DNA of 41,737 nucleotides from Thiorhodococcus mannitoliphagus (GTDB lineage Bacteria; Pseudomonadota; Gammaproteobacteria; Chromatiales; Chromatiaceae), in contig NZ_JAAIJR010000044.1 in the NCBI RefSeq assembly GCF_010915725.1, forward strand, positions 1-41,737. The letters are read 5' to 3'. Below, one piece after another: positions 1 through 8,377 of this stretch; positions within the stretch are counted from its first letter, which is position 1; the number at the start of each line of letters is the position of its first letter. A program made the position numbers and the translations under genes. The notes beneath the pieces are model-generated. The model saw nothing but the letters and a program-made list of their open reading frames with translations. It had not been told where the DNA came from and ran no database searches.

Positions 1-278
1 CCTTGATCGGCCAGTGCCGGGACGATCTGGTGTGGGGAGAGATGGGCAAACTCCGCCTGGTTCGCCACCGCCAGGATCTCGGCTTGCTCGGGCGCTGAGA
101 GACGGTTGGCCGGGGTGCGCACGGCCTCGGGTGCGCGGTGCTCGCGCCGACGGGCATCGCCCTGGATAGCGCCGCCCTGGCGCCAGCGCTGCAGGGTGCG
201 CGCGCTCAGCCCCACGGTGGCGCAAGCGTGCTCCAGGCGCGCCCCGGCGCTGCAGGCCTCTGCGATCCAGGTGCTCAC
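1..278 (-). CDS. IS3-type transposase OrfB, partial (N-terminal part; runs off the window)
   Basis: The reading frame starts with GTG at 278 and stays open to the left edge, giving about 92 residues. Its GTG overlaps the TGA of the preceding orfA (GTGA), a translational-coupling arrangement common in two-ORF insertion sequences. The N-terminus has a helix-turn-helix-like stretch (ACATVGLSARTLQRW), followed by RTPANRLSAPEQAEIL and FAHLSPHQIVPALADQG, which I recognise as the linker region ahead of the DDE integrase core in one IS3-family group. The catalytic core lies outside the window, so activity cannot be judged. Confidence 0.75.
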   Translation of the reverse strand, partial: MSTWIAEACSAGARLEHACATVGLSARTLQRWRQGGAIQGDARRREHRAPEAVRTPANRLSAPEQAEILAVANQAEFAHLSPHQIVPALADQ

Positions 279-793
279 TTCGAGGCGCCGCGCGTGGCTG
301 AGAGAGCGCCCTCGGGCGCCTCCCAGAGCCCCTGCACTTTTTTTTGGAGCAACAGCAAGGCGGCGGCTTCAGCCAGCGCCTTGTCCTTGCGCAGCAGCTC
401 TTGACTGAGCTGCTTGATCTGCTCGCGCTCGGCGCGCTGCTCGGCGCGATCGCCCGCGCGCGGCTGGGGGTCGTTGGCGCGCTGACAACTGGTGCGCCAA
501 GCCGCGATCTGCTCGGCAAACAGGCCCTTGCGCCGACAGTAGGCACCCAGGTCGAGCTCATTGAGGGTCGCCGTCTCCACCACCACGGCGAACTTCTCCG
601 CGCCGCTGAGCACGCCGACGCTCGCGGATGGTGTGGCGGGCAGCGCCCCCTGACCTCCGGCCTGGCGGCGCCAGCTGTAGAGGGTGTCACGGGGAATCCC
701 GTACTCACGCGCCAAGGCCGGCACCCGGGCGTCATGCGGTGGCAGCAGCTTCACGATGATGCTGGCTTTGAACTCCTCGGAATAGGTCTTCAC
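275..793 (-). CDS. IS3-type transposase OrfA (helix-turn-helix protein)
   Basis: A 172-residue protein. I chose the GTG at 793 because the protein then begins VKTYSEEFKASIIVKLL, the usual start of this transposase family; an in-frame extension to 898 would read through a long inverted repeat. Residues 1-45 form an HTH_Tnp_1-like domain (VPALAREYGIPRDTLYSWRR). A second such region follows (LNELDLGAYCRRKGLFAEQIAAW), and the C-terminus is a charged leucine-rich coiled coil. It is the first gene of an IS3-type element with orfB directly downstream. The protein presumably binds the terminal repeats and works with OrfB. Confidence 0.75.
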   Translation of the reverse strand: MKTYSEEFKASIIVKLLPPHDARVPALAREYGIPRDTLYSWRRQAGGQGALPATPSASVGVLSGAEKFAVVVETATLNELDLGAYCRRKGLFAEQIAAWRTSCQRANDPQPRAGDRAEQRAEREQIKQLSQELLRKDKALAEAAALLLLQKKVQGLWEAPEGALSATRGASK

Positions 794-831
794 AATGCGT
801 CGCCTCGTTGCTGGTCCTGGGGGCTCGCGCC

Positions 832-896
832 GCGCCCGCTGGCTGTCGCTGTCCACTCGCCCTCCGGGCTCCTTCCCAGCGACAGCCAGCGGGCGC
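832..896. repeat. Perfect 20-bp inverted repeat with 25-nt spacer
   Basis: Bases 832-851 (GCGCCCGCTGG...) are exactly reverse-complementary to 877-896. The repeat lies about 40 bases upstream of the orfA GTG, between the two transposase genes. It could form a large hairpin on either strand. Its role (insertion-sequence end, transcriptional insulator or relic of a rearrangement) cannot be decided from this window. Confidence 0.85.
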
Positions 897-949
897 AAGG
901 CCCAGGACGATCATGCCCCCATCTTCACACACATCCTCCCAGGGGAGGC

Positions 950-1771
950 GACTTCTATCCTGACACTGGGGGCTATGGCGAAGTACGCCAACGCTGGGTC
1001 GTGGTGTATTCCCCGCAGGCGCGCCAACGCGCCCTCAAGCGCGTCGACAAGCACTGTCTCAAGCAGGGCCGCGCCGAGCTCAAGGACTTCGAGCGCCTGT
1101 GCAACACCGACTTCGCCTGCGAGGCCGATGCGCTCAAGGCCCTGGCGCGCTTCGAGCGCACCCTCAAGATCGCGATGCTCGGTGAGACCCACATCGAGGC
1201 GCTGCCCCGCTTCAAGGGCAAGGGGCGCCCGGCCAAGGGGCGCGAGCCAGACTTCTTTGTCTATCGCATCGTCGGCGCGCTGGCCTCGCGGGTGCAGGAG
1301 CGCCAACGCCGCCTCGAGCGCAAAAGCTGCTTCATCCTCGCCACCAACCAGCTCGATGAGCAGGTCCTCAGTGATGAAGATCTCATCGCCGCCTACAAGG
1401 ACCAGCAGAAGGTCGAGCGCGGCTTTCGCTTCCTCAAGGACCCGATGTTCATGGCCGCGACGCGCTTCCTCAAGAAGCCCGAGCGCATCATGGCCCTGAT
1501 GATGGTCATGACCCTGTGCCTGTTGGTCTACGCCGCCTTGGAGCAGCGTATCCGCGAGGTCCTCAAGGCCGAGCAGGCCACCGTTCCCGATCAGAAGGGC
1601 AAGCCCACCACGCGTCCCACGGCGCGTTGGGTGTTCCAATTTTTCAAAGGCATCCATGTGCTGGTCGTTGAGCACGTCGAGCAGATCGTGCTCAACGTCG
1701 AGCAACACCACAGCGACTTACTGCAGCTGCTCGGGCCGCGCTATGTGGCGATATATTCTGCAAGCGGCTGA
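950..1771 (+). pseudogene. IS1634-family transposase, C-terminal remnant
   Basis: About 270 residues in one open frame match the second half of IS1634-type DDE transposases as I know them. Landmarks are QRWVVVYSPQARQRA, SCFILATNQLDEQVLSDEDLI, AYKDQQKVERGFRFLKDPMF, the hydrophobic RIMALMMVMTLCLLVY, and RPTARWVFQFFKGIHV. The family is usually about 550 residues, so the N-terminal half, with at least part of the catalytic triad, is missing. The frame stays open upstream, but that part is antisense to orfA of the neighbouring element and not homologous. The likely history is truncation by the IS3-type element; the exact junction near 900-950 is uncertain. Confidence 0.8.
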
Positions 1772-1790
1772 CGGGGTGCGGAATGACGGA

Positions 1791-1973
1791 TTCAAGGTGG
1801 TGGAACTGGAGCCCGAAGGCCGGGCGTTGCAGCAGATCAAGGATCGCGGCTATGCCGACAAGTACCGCGCGGATGGTCAGCCGATCCATCTGATCGGGGT
1901 CGAGTTCAGCCGCGAGCAACGCGCGGTAGTGGGGTTCGAAGTAGAGACGCTGGAGTCGGCGGGGAGTGGCTAG
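1791..1973 (+). pseudogene. 3' fragment of an AAA-ATPase / PD-(D/E)XK (DUF1703) gene
   Basis: From FKVVELEPEG onward this frame reads QIKDRGYADKYRADGQPIHLIGVEFSREQR and ends after VVGFEVETL, the signature C-terminal nuclease-like domain (PF08011) of a widespread AAA-ATPase-like family. Only about 60 residues remain of a protein normally over 500 long. Homology starts directly after the stop of the IS1634-type remnant, so insertion of that element probably cut the gene. No function is expected. Confidence 0.7.
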
Positions 1974-2214
1974 GGCAGTCCGTCCGACCAGTTCTTCCTG
2001 CGCCGGGGGACGTATTCACCCCACCCCGGACGTTTGGCCTTATGCCGGCTACTAACCTCGGCGCGACGCCAGATCGCGGCGGGGCGCCGCTCCCTCGGAG
2101 CGACTTCGCAACTGCCCCGCCCGACAGCTTGGATACGTCGTTTCTTGGACTCCGGCATGCTCCTCGCTTATGCCTATAGTTACTTCTGTCCGCCAAGCCA
2201 CCAGGTACCCCACG
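1974..2214. other. Intergenic stretch, nothing recognised
   Basis: No convincing gene, promoter or RNA is visible between the mobile-element remnants and the FliT-like gene. The short frames here lack ribosome-binding sites and family signatures. Confidence 0.5.
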
Positions 2215-2553
2215 ATGCCAAAGATGACGCAGCTTATCTCGGACTTGTCCGATGCCACGAACCAGATGAAGCAGGCGAGCCTGGTCGATGACTGGACGCT
2301 GGTGGAGCGTATTCAGAAACGTCGCGCCGCGCTGCTTGAGCAGCTTGTGGAACTCGCAGCGGAAGCTCCGCTCTCGGAATCGGAGGCAGAGCAACTGAGG
2401 TCGGTTCGTCAACTGGAAACCGAGGTTGCCAGCCGTGCGGTCGCGAGACGGCAAGCGACCGGAGAGGCCCTGAAGCGCCAGCAAGCGGGCCGCCCTCCGA
2501 AGCGCAAGAGCCGGATGCAAGAGGCATATGAAGCGCCGAAGCGGAAACGCTGA
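2215..2553 (+). CDS. Small helical protein, FliT-like flagellar chaperone (tentative)
   Basis: A 112-residue protein starting MPKMTQLISDL; ATG at 2224 is an alternative start, and neither has a strong ribosome-binding site. It is almost entirely predicted helix with a basic tail (GRPPKRKSRM...). The stretch DDWTLVERIQKRRAALLEQL resembles FliT/FlgN-type export chaperones, in which a helical N-terminal half ends with a LEELVxxRQxLL-like pattern. It is convergent with flgL at the distal end of the flagellar operon, which supports a flagellar role. FlgN is separately present at 17765, so FliT is the more natural guess, but a generic small coiled-coil protein is possible. Confidence 0.4.
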   Translation: MPKMTQLISDLSDATNQMKQASLVDDWTLVERIQKRRAALLEQLVELAAEAPLSESEAEQLRSVRQLETEVASRAVARRQATGEALKRQQAGRPPKRKSRMQEAYEAPKRKR

Positions 2554-2580
2554 AGCCGCCCGTTAGGCTCCGGGCTGGCT
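2554..2580. terminator. Possible bidirectional hairpin between the FliT-like gene and flgL
   Basis: AGCCGCCCG pairs with CGGGCTGGCT across an 8-base loop, with one bulged base, directly after the stop of the FliT-like gene and about 80 bases past the flgL stop. It lacks a clear T-run on either strand, so it is only a weak terminator candidate. Confidence 0.3.
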
Positions 2581-2660
2581 GCACAGATGACCTACGACCT
2601 CAGCATGTCAGCCCGCGGACCAATGATGCCGAATGCGCGCAGGCGCACACTCGTTGATAA

Positions 2661-3902
2661 TCACAAGAAATCGAACAAGGACAGGCGACTCACCTGTACG
2701 TAGCTCTGTTGAGCGGCTTGCAACACGACCTCTTGGAGCTTGAAGCGACTAATGGCTTCGGCATAGTCCAGATCGCGGATCTCAGAGAGCGTGGTCTCGA
2801 GATCCAGGACACGTTGATCGTTGAGTCCGCTCTGAGTCTCCAGGTCGCTAATGCGCAGCCCGACCGAGGTTCGGATCTCATTCGTCCGATCCAGACCGGA
2901 ATCGAGATTGAGCAGAGCCTTGGCGGTCGCATCCTCGAAGGTGACGCCTGCGTCCTCGTCGGCTGGATTCTCCAGCGCCGTGACAATGGCGTCCAAGGTA
3001 TCGAAGATGCTGACCTCGGATGCCGGTCGGACAGTGATTTCGTCATTGTTTGCGGGATCGCCCGAAAGCCGCACGCTGCGGCCGGCAAACTCGACTGTCA
3101 AACCTTCCGAATAGGTCCCAGCGATCGGTGCACCGCTGTCGTCGGTCACGGCCATCCCGCCACTATCGAAGACCTCGTACTGCACCGGCCCCGCACCCGT
3201 AAACCTGATCGTATAAACCTCGTCCGGGTCCAGGTCGAAAGCCGCCTTGTCGGTCACCTCGCTCTTGGCCGCCACCACTGTACCTTCGTTCAACGGCGCG
3301 GGGATTCCCTCGATCTCCCAACCACTCTTGTCGGCTGCGGCCATGAAGACAGACTCGCCGGTGTCGCCGACCTGAATGTTTCGGGTTGCAGTGATGGCGA
3401 CCTCGCGCACCGCTCCTGTCCCCTCCGCTCCGACATAGACCACCCGACCCGCGGCATTCGTTTCGAATGGCTGGGTGAAGGAGTCGGTCCCCGAGAAGAG
3501 GTATTCGCCGTTGGCGTCCTGACTGTTCGCGACACCAAGGATGGCGTCGCGGATCTGGCGGATCTCATCGGCGAGCGTCTTACGGTTCTCGTCGTTGTAG
3601 GTATCGTTGCTGCCGGCCACGACGAGTTCGCGCGCGCGTTGCAGATAGTTCTGAACGGCGTCGATCTGCGATTCTTCCTGCTCGAGCCGCGGCAAGGCCA
3701 AGTCCGAGTTGCGCTGGTACTGCTCAGTTTTTGTCACCGCTGCCTGCAGCATCACGGACTGGGTGGCGCCGCTCGGATCATCCGACGGCGTCAGGATACG
3801 ACGCCCCGTCGCCATCTGCAGACTGGTGCGACTCATGTCCGTCTGGGCTCGCTGCATGGCGGAGACGCCTGATTGGAAGAGCTGGTTGGTCGAGATGCGC
3901 AT
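2661..3902 (-). CDS. flgL: Flagellar hook-associated protein 3 (hook-filament junction)
   Basis: A 413-residue protein. The N-terminus (MRISTNQLFQSGVSAMQRAQ, then LQMATGRRILTPSDDPSGA) and the C-terminus (AISRFKLQEVVLQAAQQSYVQVSRLSLFDFL) are the paired flagellin-like helices that form the D0/D1 core of FlgL. The middle is a variable, Asp/Gly-rich exposed domain. FlgL forms the second of two junction rings between hook and filament and is exported by the flagellar type III apparatus. It follows flgK by 16 bases and is the last gene of the minus-strand flgB-L series, matching the usual gammaproteobacterial order. Confidence 0.95.
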   Translation of the reverse strand: MRISTNQLFQSGVSAMQRAQTDMSRTSLQMATGRRILTPSDDPSGATQSVMLQAAVTKTEQYQRNSDLALPRLEQEESQIDAVQNYLQRARELVVAGSNDTYNDENRKTLADEIRQIRDAILGVANSQDANGEYLFSGTDSFTQPFETNAAGRVVYVGAEGTGAVREVAITATRNIQVGDTGESVFMAAADKSGWEIEGIPAPLNEGTVVAAKSEVTDKAAFDLDPDEVYTIRFTGAGPVQYEVFDSGGMAVTDDSGAPIAGTYSEGLTVEFAGRSVRLSGDPANNDEITVRPASEVSIFDTLDAIVTALENPADEDAGVTFEDATAKALLNLDSGLDRTNEIRTSVGLRISDLETQSGLNDQRVLDLETTLSEIRDLDYAEAISRFKLQEVVLQAAQQSYVQVSRLSLFDFL

Positions 3903-3918
3903 GAGCCGCTCCTAGTGA

Positions 3919-5841
3919 CTAACGGACGGCGTTGATCAGAGTATCGAACACGGTTCGGGAGACTGCGATGACTTGTGCGGCCGCCTGGTAGGCCTGTTGA
4001 TAGCGAATGAGGTCGGCGGCCTCTTCATCCAGATTGACGCCTGAGATCGCCTCGCGTTGTGCCTGCGCATCTTCGAGCAGCGTTGCGCTCGAGTCCCGCA
4101 TGATCTGAGCCTGACGCGTTTCTGTACCAACCTCCGCCAGAATGCTGTTGTAGCTGCCCTGTATCGTGGAATTCCCCTCGACCGAGCGCTCGTTCTGGAT
4201 GTTCGCCATCAACAGCATGTTCCTGTTGTCGCCTTGGTTGCCGACATTGCTGTCGATTACAAACTCATCATCGACAGCGATACTGCCCTGAATCTTGAAC
4301 TCCCAACCATTGTGCGTCACCGTCGTGGTGTCGCTCGCCGAATCGTAGACGGGGGTGACCGTGGACGTGCTCCCGTCTTCTGCCGTCGCCGTGAAGGCTG
4401 CTCCGTCGTAGGTCAGGACGACTCGTCCCAGGTCGAGCGTATCCGCATCGACCGCCGCGACACTCAGAACTGTCCCGTCACCCGTGTTGAGATCAGAGGG
4501 CTCCGCGTAAACGGCTGCCGCCGCCGCGATGCCTTCCGGATCCGTCATGGCAACCTCAAGCTTGGTTGCTGCAAAGCGCGTTGGCTGAATGAGCCAGCTA
4601 TCACCTGCCGCTGGCGACAACAACGACGACGTGTCGAACTTAAGACCGTCAGCATGATAGACATTCGGCGGGTCGGTCGTCGCGTCATGGTCCAGATCGA
4701 CAACCTCGTTGTCCGGCAAGCGCAACAGCTGAAAACCCGTTCCCGAATACTTGAGGCGATAATCATCGGCCGTCAGCTTAGTCACATCCTCAATCGTCAC
4801 GCCCGGTAACTGATTGTTGCTATTCGTCGAGTTTGCGGTCAACTCCACCGGCGGGATATCAAAGATGTCACCACCCACCTCCCCATTCAGATCAAGACCA
4901 AGCCCGTTCTGATCGTTGAACTGCATGGCCAGGTTGAGCCCGATGAGGCCAAGCTGATTCTGCGCGTCATCGATCATGCCGGTGCGCGTCTCCAGCAGCG
5001 CACCAAGCTCCCCACCGCTCATGAAGCGCGTCACATCAATCGGCGCACTGCCGCTATTGTTCTTGCTCTTCAGTCCAATGTCGAAATTTTTGGGATCGCC
5101 AGAGAGATGATCCGCTACGAGCTGATTGGAAACAGCCCCCATGACCAGCGACTGCCCATTGCCAACGAAGACATTGACCGAGCCGTCATCCTGAGCATTG
5201 ACATTGACTTCGATCTTTTCGGACAACTTGCTCAGCAGCACATCGCGTTGATCCAGAAGGTCATTCGGCGTTGCCCCACCAACAAAACCCGACACGATTC
5301 GCGCATTGAGGTTCGCAAGCCCCTCCGAGTATTGATTGATCTCCTCGACGGCGGTTTCGATGTTGCCGTTAATCAGTGTCCGCTGCTCATCCAACAAACC
5401 GTTGATCTGATGCAGGCGCTCGACCAGGGTCTCGGCCTCGTTCACCATCACTGTCCGCGCGGGCAGTGAGGTCGGGTCACTCGCAACATCCTGGGTTGAG
5501 TTGAAGAAGCTCTCCAGGACCGGCTCCAACCCTGTGCTTTCATCGGCCAACAGTCGGTCGACACGCTCGGCAAACTCGGCGCGCACTTCGCCTTCCGCGG
5601 CGTTCGAGAGGCTGGAGCGAAGCTGGGCGTCGACAAGGTCGTTCTGAAGCCGCCGCACCGAGGACACGTCAACGCCTTGACCGATGTAGCTCCCGCCAAG
5701 TCGCTGCGGATTCCTTGCCTCCAGCTCAACACGCTGGCGGCTATAGCCTTCGGTAGAGGCATTCGAGATATTGTGGCTGGTCGTCGCGAGGGCGCGCTGG
5801 TAGGCCAGCAGACCCGAGACTGCGGTTCCCAGTATGCTCAT
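3919..5841 (-). CDS. flgK: Flagellar hook-associated protein 1
   Basis: A 640-residue protein with the N-terminal flagellar rod/hook motif (LLAYQRALATTSHNISNASTEGYSRQ) and a C-terminal flg_bbr_C motif (DLIRYQQAYQAAAQVIAVSRTVFDTLI). It forms the first junction ring on the hook. The central part is long and Asp/Thr-rich, typical of the solvent-exposed domains. The ATG at 5841 has AGAAGG about 8 bases upstream. It lies 62 bases after flgJ and 16 before flgL. Length is normal to slightly long for the family, and no break is seen. Confidence 0.95.
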   Translation of the reverse strand: MSILGTAVSGLLAYQRALATTSHNISNASTEGYSRQRVELEARNPQRLGGSYIGQGVDVSSVRRLQNDLVDAQLRSSLSNAAEGEVRAEFAERVDRLLADESTGLEPVLESFFNSTQDVASDPTSLPARTVMVNEAETLVERLHQINGLLDEQRTLINGNIETAVEEINQYSEGLANLNARIVSGFVGGATPNDLLDQRDVLLSKLSEKIEVNVNAQDDGSVNVFVGNGQSLVMGAVSNQLVADHLSGDPKNFDIGLKSKNNSGSAPIDVTRFMSGGELGALLETRTGMIDDAQNQLGLIGLNLAMQFNDQNGLGLDLNGEVGGDIFDIPPVELTANSTNSNNQLPGVTIEDVTKLTADDYRLKYSGTGFQLLRLPDNEVVDLDHDATTDPPNVYHADGLKFDTSSLLSPAAGDSWLIQPTRFAATKLEVAMTDPEGIAAAAAVYAEPSDLNTGDGTVLSVAAVDADTLDLGRVVLTYDGAAFTATAEDGSTSTVTPVYDSASDTTTVTHNGWEFKIQGSIAVDDEFVIDSNVGNQGDNRNMLLMANIQNERSVEGNSTIQGSYNSILAEVGTETRQAQIMRDSSATLLEDAQAQREAISGVNLDEEAADLIRYQQAYQAAAQVIAVSRTVFDTLINAVR

Positions 5842-5903
5842 GGGCTTAACCTTCTGATTTTGAAGTCACGACCCCCACCGACATAAAGCGTGCGGGCATT
5901 TGT

Positions 5904-6962
5904 TCAGCCCTCTGCTGGGGTATCGGCCTCAATGACTGAAACTTGAGTCTCTTGCGCCGGTTGCGTCTCGATCGCCGCGCTGATCCGCAGCAGGCGGTCG
6001 CGAATGCTGAGGATCTTGGACGCATAGCGAGGATCAGTCGCATAGCCGGCCTTCTGCAGGCCACGCACGAAATCTTCGCCAGTTTCACTCTGCAACGCCT
6101 CACCATAGCGCGGATTGCGTTTCAGAAACGCGACGTAGTCGACGAAGGAGTCCGCAGGGCTGTGATAGGCGCGGAACTTGGCCTGCTCGCGGCGCGCCAC
6201 GCCGTTGCGGTACTCCAGGGTCCCGACCCCCACCTTGTCGCCCTTCCAGCTGCGATCCGCCTTGATGCCGAAGAGATTGAAGCTGCTGCTGCCGTCCGAG
6301 CGGCGCGGAACGTGTTTTCCCCAGCCGGTCTCGAGGGCGCTCTGGGCGAGTAGAACGCTGGTGTCCATTCCCAGTATCTCGGCGGCTTGGTCGGCGTAGG
6401 GTTTGAGGTAGGCGACAAACTCCTCCGCGCTGCTCGGCGGCCATTGACCCGTCGCGCTCACCTTGAGCGTACCACCGGAAGCCTTGCTGGCCGCGGATTC
6501 CTTCTGACCACCCACCCCGGTCACGGCGTCCACCGCAGCATCGACCTTGCGGCGCTTGAAGCTCCTCAGCAGCGGGTTGCGCTCTGGGACGATCAGATCA
6601 TCGGCATCGCGCTCGTCGCGATCACCAGTCAGCTCGGGGGCGAGCTGACGCATCAGGGCCTTCCGGATACCCATGCCCTCGCCTTCGCTAAGCACGGTCG
6701 CGGCCTGCTGATCGAATAGGTCTTGATAGAGCCGGCTCTGACTGGAGTCGAACAAGCTATCCGCCAGGCTCGCCGCGCGCATCTGCTTGAGCATCTGGCC
6801 GACGAGCAAGGACTCGAACGCGCGCGCCGCAGCCTCCAATCCAGCCGCGCTTCCCGTCCGAGCCGAGGCGGCGAGGGACTTGTAGGAGGCCGGATCGCTG
6901 ACCAGTCCGGTCTGAAGCGCGGTGGAAGCACCCAAGCCAAGTTTGTCGCTCGAAGAGAACAT
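5904..6962 (-). CDS. flgJ: Flagellar rod assembly protein / peptidoglycan hydrolase
   Basis: A 352-residue two-domain FlgJ. Residues around 45-100 (AARAFESLLVGQMLKQMRAA, ...SRLYQDLFDQQAATVL) form the rod-cap chaperone domain. From about residue 195 there is a glucosaminidase domain with the conserved catalytic-Glu region LLAQSALETGWGKHV and the SFNLFGIKAD motif. The protein caps the growing rod in the periplasm and opens a hole in the peptidoglycan. It starts 8 bases after the flgI stop, so translation is probably coupled. A proline/glutamine-rich tail follows the catalytic domain. Confidence 0.95.
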   Translation of the reverse strand: MFSSSDKLGLGASTALQTGLVSDPASYKSLAASARTGSAAGLEAAARAFESLLVGQMLKQMRAASLADSLFDSSQSRLYQDLFDQQAATVLSEGEGMGIRKALMRQLAPELTGDRDERDADDLIVPERNPLLRSFKRRKVDAAVDAVTGVGGQKESAASKASGGTLKVSATGQWPPSSAEEFVAYLKPYADQAAEILGMDTSVLLAQSALETGWGKHVPRRSDGSSSFNLFGIKADRSWKGDKVGVGTLEYRNGVARREQAKFRAYHSPADSFVDYVAFLKRNPRYGEALQSETGEDFVRGLQKAGYATDPRYASKILSIRDRLLRISAAIETQPAQETQVSVIEADTPAEG

Positions 6963-6970
6963 GGCTTGGC

Positions 6971-8149
6971 TCAGATGATGACCAACTCGGCGTGCAAGGC
7001 GCCGGCTTCACGCAGGGCCTCGAGGATGGCGACCAGATCGCCCGGTGCCGCGCCCACGTCGTTGACGGCCTGGACGATATCACCCAGGGTTGGACCCGGG
7101 CTGAACAGGAACATGCGGTTCTTCTCCTGCTCGACCTGGATATTGCTCTGCGGCGTGACGACGGTTTGGCCGGCGGCGAAGGGACCTGGCTGCGAGACCT
7201 GCGGGTTCTCGCTAATGGTGACGGTGAGACTGCCATGCGAGATGGCAGCCGGTGTCACGGTCACACCTTCGCCGATCACCACCGTGCCCGTGCGAGCGTT
7301 GATGATGACACGCGCCGGCGGCGCGGCGGCCTCGATGGGCAGGTTCTCCAGCACCGAGACGAATGACACGCGATCACTCGGATCCAAGGGGGCTCGAACA
7401 CGAATCGAAGCGCCGTCCAGCGCCCGCGCAAGATCATCGCCCATGTTTGAGTTGATGGTCTCGGCGATGCGGTCGGCGGTGGTGAAGTCAGAACGCCGAA
7501 GATTCAGTGTGAGGTAGTCACCTTGAGCAAAACCGGTCGGCACTTCGCGCTCCACCGTCGCGCCATTGGGGATGCGGCCAACGCTGGGGACATTGACCGT
7601 GATACGGCTACCGTCCGCCCCACCAGCACCGAAGCCGCTAACGGTGAGGTTGCCCTGCGCCATCCCATAGACCTGGCCGTCAGCGCCCTGCAGCGGCGTC
7701 ATCAAGAGCGTGCCGCCACGCAAACTCTTGGCGTTACCCAAGGAAGACACGGTGACGTCCATGCGCTGCCCTGGCTTGGAGAAAGGCTTGAGGTCCGTCG
7801 TTACCATGACGGCGGCTACATTCTTGGTCTGGGGATTGATGTTCTCTGGAACCGTCACCCCCAGCTGGACCAGCATGTTCTTCAGACTCTGTACCGTGAA
7901 GGGGGCCTGGGTGGTCTGGTCGCCCGTGCCGTCGAGCCCGACCACGAGACCATAGCCCACCAACTGGTTGTCCCGAACACCGGCGAAGGTCGCCAGGTCC
8001 TTGATCCGCTCCAGACCAACGCCGCTCCAATCGGCTTGGTCGCCATAGTCGTCGACGACGACCGTGTTGCCCGCGAACGTCGTGCTCGGCAGATGGGCCG
8101 TGGCAGCGGCGAGGACGAGTGCGCCTGTGAACGTCAGGATCCTGCTCAT
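6971..8149 (-). CDS. flgI: Flagellar P-ring protein
   Basis: A 392-residue protein beginning with a cleavable signal peptide ([20 protein letters not shown]). Family hallmarks follow: [57 protein letters not shown] and a C-terminal [15 protein letters not shown]-like stretch. FlgI forms the periplasmic P ring that serves as a bushing for the rod in peptidoglycan. GAGG precedes the ATG. It is separated from flgH by an unusually long 228-base gap holding a palindrome, and is tightly linked to flgJ. Confidence 0.96.
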   Translation of the reverse strand: MSRILTFTGALVLAAATAHLPSTTFAGNTVVVDDYGDQADWSGVGLERIKDLATFAGVRDNQLVGYGLVVGLDGTGDQTTQAPFTVQSLKNMLVQLGVTVPENINPQTKNVAAVMVTTDLKPFSKPGQRMDVTVSSLGNAKSLRGGTLLMTPLQGADGQVYGMAQGNLTVSGFGAGGADGSRITVNVPSVGRIPNGATVEREVPTGFAQGDYLTLNLRRSDFTTADRIAETINSNMGDDLARALDGASIRVRAPLDPSDRVSFVSVLENLPIEAAAPPARVIINARTGTVVIGEGVTVTPAAISHGSLTVTISENPQVSQPGPFAAGQTVVTPQSNIQVEQEKNRMFLFSPGPTLGDIVQAVNDVGAAPGDLVAILEALREAGALHAELVII

Positions 8150-8377
8150 GATGGACCTCGGATTCTCGACCCCGCTGGGGGGCGCGGCATTGGCCCCAAG
8201 TTAGGAGACAACCATTTTTGCAATCAGCTCACCAGATCCAAAGCAATCTCTGCACCAGTCGCACCTTGCCGGGTCTTAAAAAGTGTCCATCAATTGTTTC
8301 CCGATGCGAGCGATGCCGCCCGAAATCCCCCCTGCCCCCCCTTTGCAAAAGGGGGGAAGTTGTTCATGGGCACCTTC
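8150..8377. repeat. flgH-flgI spacer with a C/G-run palindrome
   Basis: The spacer contains CCCCCCTTTGC followed by AAAAGGGGGG (about 8336-8356), preceded by another C-run, a form seen in dispersed extragenic palindromes of many bacteria. It interrupts an otherwise tightly packed operon, so it could attenuate or process the transcript between flgH and flgI. No gene is seen in it. Confidence 0.6.

Noticed and set aside
344-950. Long plus-strand frame reading into the IS1634-type transposase
   Set aside because: This part is antisense to the IS3-type orfA, has no transposase similarity and is open only because of high GC content.
911-1711. 266-residue minus-strand frame opposite the IS1634 remnant
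   Set aside because: It mirrors the real frame; the residues are Leu/Gly/Asp-rich with no family motif.
2709-3872. 387-residue plus-strand frame opposite flgL
   Set aside because: It is a shadow of flgL codons, without a ribosome-binding site or known motif.
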